A stretch of 5,524 nt of DNA from DATAWZ01 sp036266975 (lineage in GTDB: Bacteria > Actinomycetota > Thermoleophilia > Solirubrobacterales > Solirubrobacteraceae): contig DATAWZ010000062.1 in NCBI GenBank assembly GCA_036266975.1, positions 1 through 5,524 of the forward strand, given 5' to 3'. Numbering within the stretch: position 1 is the first letter of the stretch; the number at the start of each line of letters is the position of its first letter. Below are positions 5,044 to 5,524 of this stretch, piece after piece. The notes under the pieces were generated by a model that worked only from the letters and a program-made list of their open reading frames with translations, did not search any database and had not been told where the DNA came from. Both the position numbers and the translations under genes were made by a program.

Positions 5044-5524
5044 TCACGTGCGTGGCCCGCGCAGCCGAGTGCGCGCCGGCCAGGGCTTGGAGACGTGCCG
5101 GTTGCCGAGCAGGCAGTACCGCCACGGCAGCTCGATCCCGCGCGTGATCCCGATCCGCAGTCCGTCGAGCAGCGCGGGCGCCGGCCCGGGCGAGCGCGGC
5201 TCGATCCGGATCGAGCCGTGGGCGAGGTCGGCGCCGTTCTCGTCGAGCCAGATCCCCAGCGCCTGGGTGAGCCTGCCCGGGCCCGAGCACAGCTGCTCGT
5301 CGTCCAGGCCACCGCGCCGGCGGCGCATCGCCTCCAGGTCGCGCACCGGCGCCAGGGCCCGGATCAGCACCCCCGCGCCGACCCCCTCGGGCTCGCAGAC
5401 GGTGTTGAGCATCGCGTGCACGCCGTAGGAGCGGTACACGTAGGCCCGCCCGGGTGGCCCGAACAGCGTCTCGGTCCGCGGGGTGAGCCCGGCGTACGCG
5501 TGGCTGGCCGGCTCGGAGTGGTGA
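5044..5524 (-). CDS. 3-methyladenine DNA glycosylase, AAG/MPG family (5' end beyond right edge)
   Basis: Base-excision repair enzyme that flips out and removes alkylated or deaminated purines such as 3-methyladenine and hypoxanthine. The 159 visible residues are open to the window edge. They begin HHSEPASHAYAGLTPRTETL (family D.ASHA..G.TPRN) and continue FGPPGRAYVYRSYGVHAMLN. Counting visible residues, His8, Tyr33 and Asn40 align with human AAG His136, Tyr162 (the intercalating residue) and Asn169. VLIRALAP (52-59) and LCSGPGRLTQALGI (78-91) are further family blocks, and the C-terminal PWRYCLLGNRHVSKPW matches the usual end. With families near 190-200 residues, roughly 35-40 N-terminal residues are missing. 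These include the catalytic Glu of the VETEAY-type motif, expected only a few residues beyond the edge, so activity cannot be confirmed. An internal GTG at 5439 is not the start because conserved sequence continues upstream. Confidence 0.94.
   Translation of the reverse strand, partial: HHSEPASHAYAGLTPRTETLFGPPGRAYVYRSYGVHAMLNTVCEPEGVGAGVLIRALAPVRDLEAMRRRRGGLDDEQLCSGPGRLTQALGIWLDENGADLAHGSIRIEPRSPGPAPALLDGLRIGITRGIELPWRYCLLGNRHVSKPWPARTRLRGPRT

Noticed and set aside
5030..5046. Direct repeat GTCTCA at 5030-5035 and 5041-5046, spanning the glycosylase stop
   Set aside because: Only 6 bp, no third copy and no associated element; likely chance.
4892..5428. 178-codon plus-strand frame across the right-hand genes
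   Set aside because: It is antisense to the glycosylase, which has clear family motifs; the translation is low-complexity.

Overview
The window is very GC-rich and gene-dense. It looks like the chromosome of a high-GC actinobacterium. A Thermus-type TyrRS, a class A penicillin-binding protein (PBP) with long Pro/Gly-rich extensions and GTG starts fit a deep-branching class such as Thermoleophilia (Solirubrobacterales). That placement is an inference from protein style, not a search result.

Layout, left to right. (1) Minus strand, 136 to the left edge: the start of a YjbQ/UPF0047-family gene, beginning with a GTG that overlaps the tyrS stop. (2) Minus strand, 1329-133: tyrS, tyrosyl-tRNA synthetase. 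(3) 1330-1449: a 120-bp divergent intergenic region with a single AT-rich island holding overlapping -10-like elements on both strands. (4) Plus strand, 1450-4638: a 1062-residue bifunctional class A PBP with a roughly 300-residue disordered cytoplasmic N-terminus, one membrane helix, GT51 glycosyltransferase, transpeptidase, and a Ser/Gly/Thr/Pro tail ending in a perfect 21-bp tandem repeat. (5) Minus strand, about 4977-4642: a small single-pass membrane protein of unknown function. It converges on the PBP gene with only 3 bp between the stop codons and has its own promoter candidate. (6) Minus strand, right edge to 5044: a 3-methyladenine DNA glycosylase (AAG/MPG family) cut by the window edge before its N-terminus.

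These genes serve translation (tyrS), cell-wall synthesis (PBP) and DNA base-excision repair (AAG), with YjbQ of uncertain role. tyrS and yjbQ look translationally coupled, and tyrS and the PBP gene may share a bidirectional promoter. I see no mobile element, CRISPR array, RNA gene or defence system, and no convincing new multi-gene system. The least explained items are the small membrane protein with its paired cysteines, the long PBP N-terminus with repeated LPPL motifs, and the unusual GT51 motif residues.
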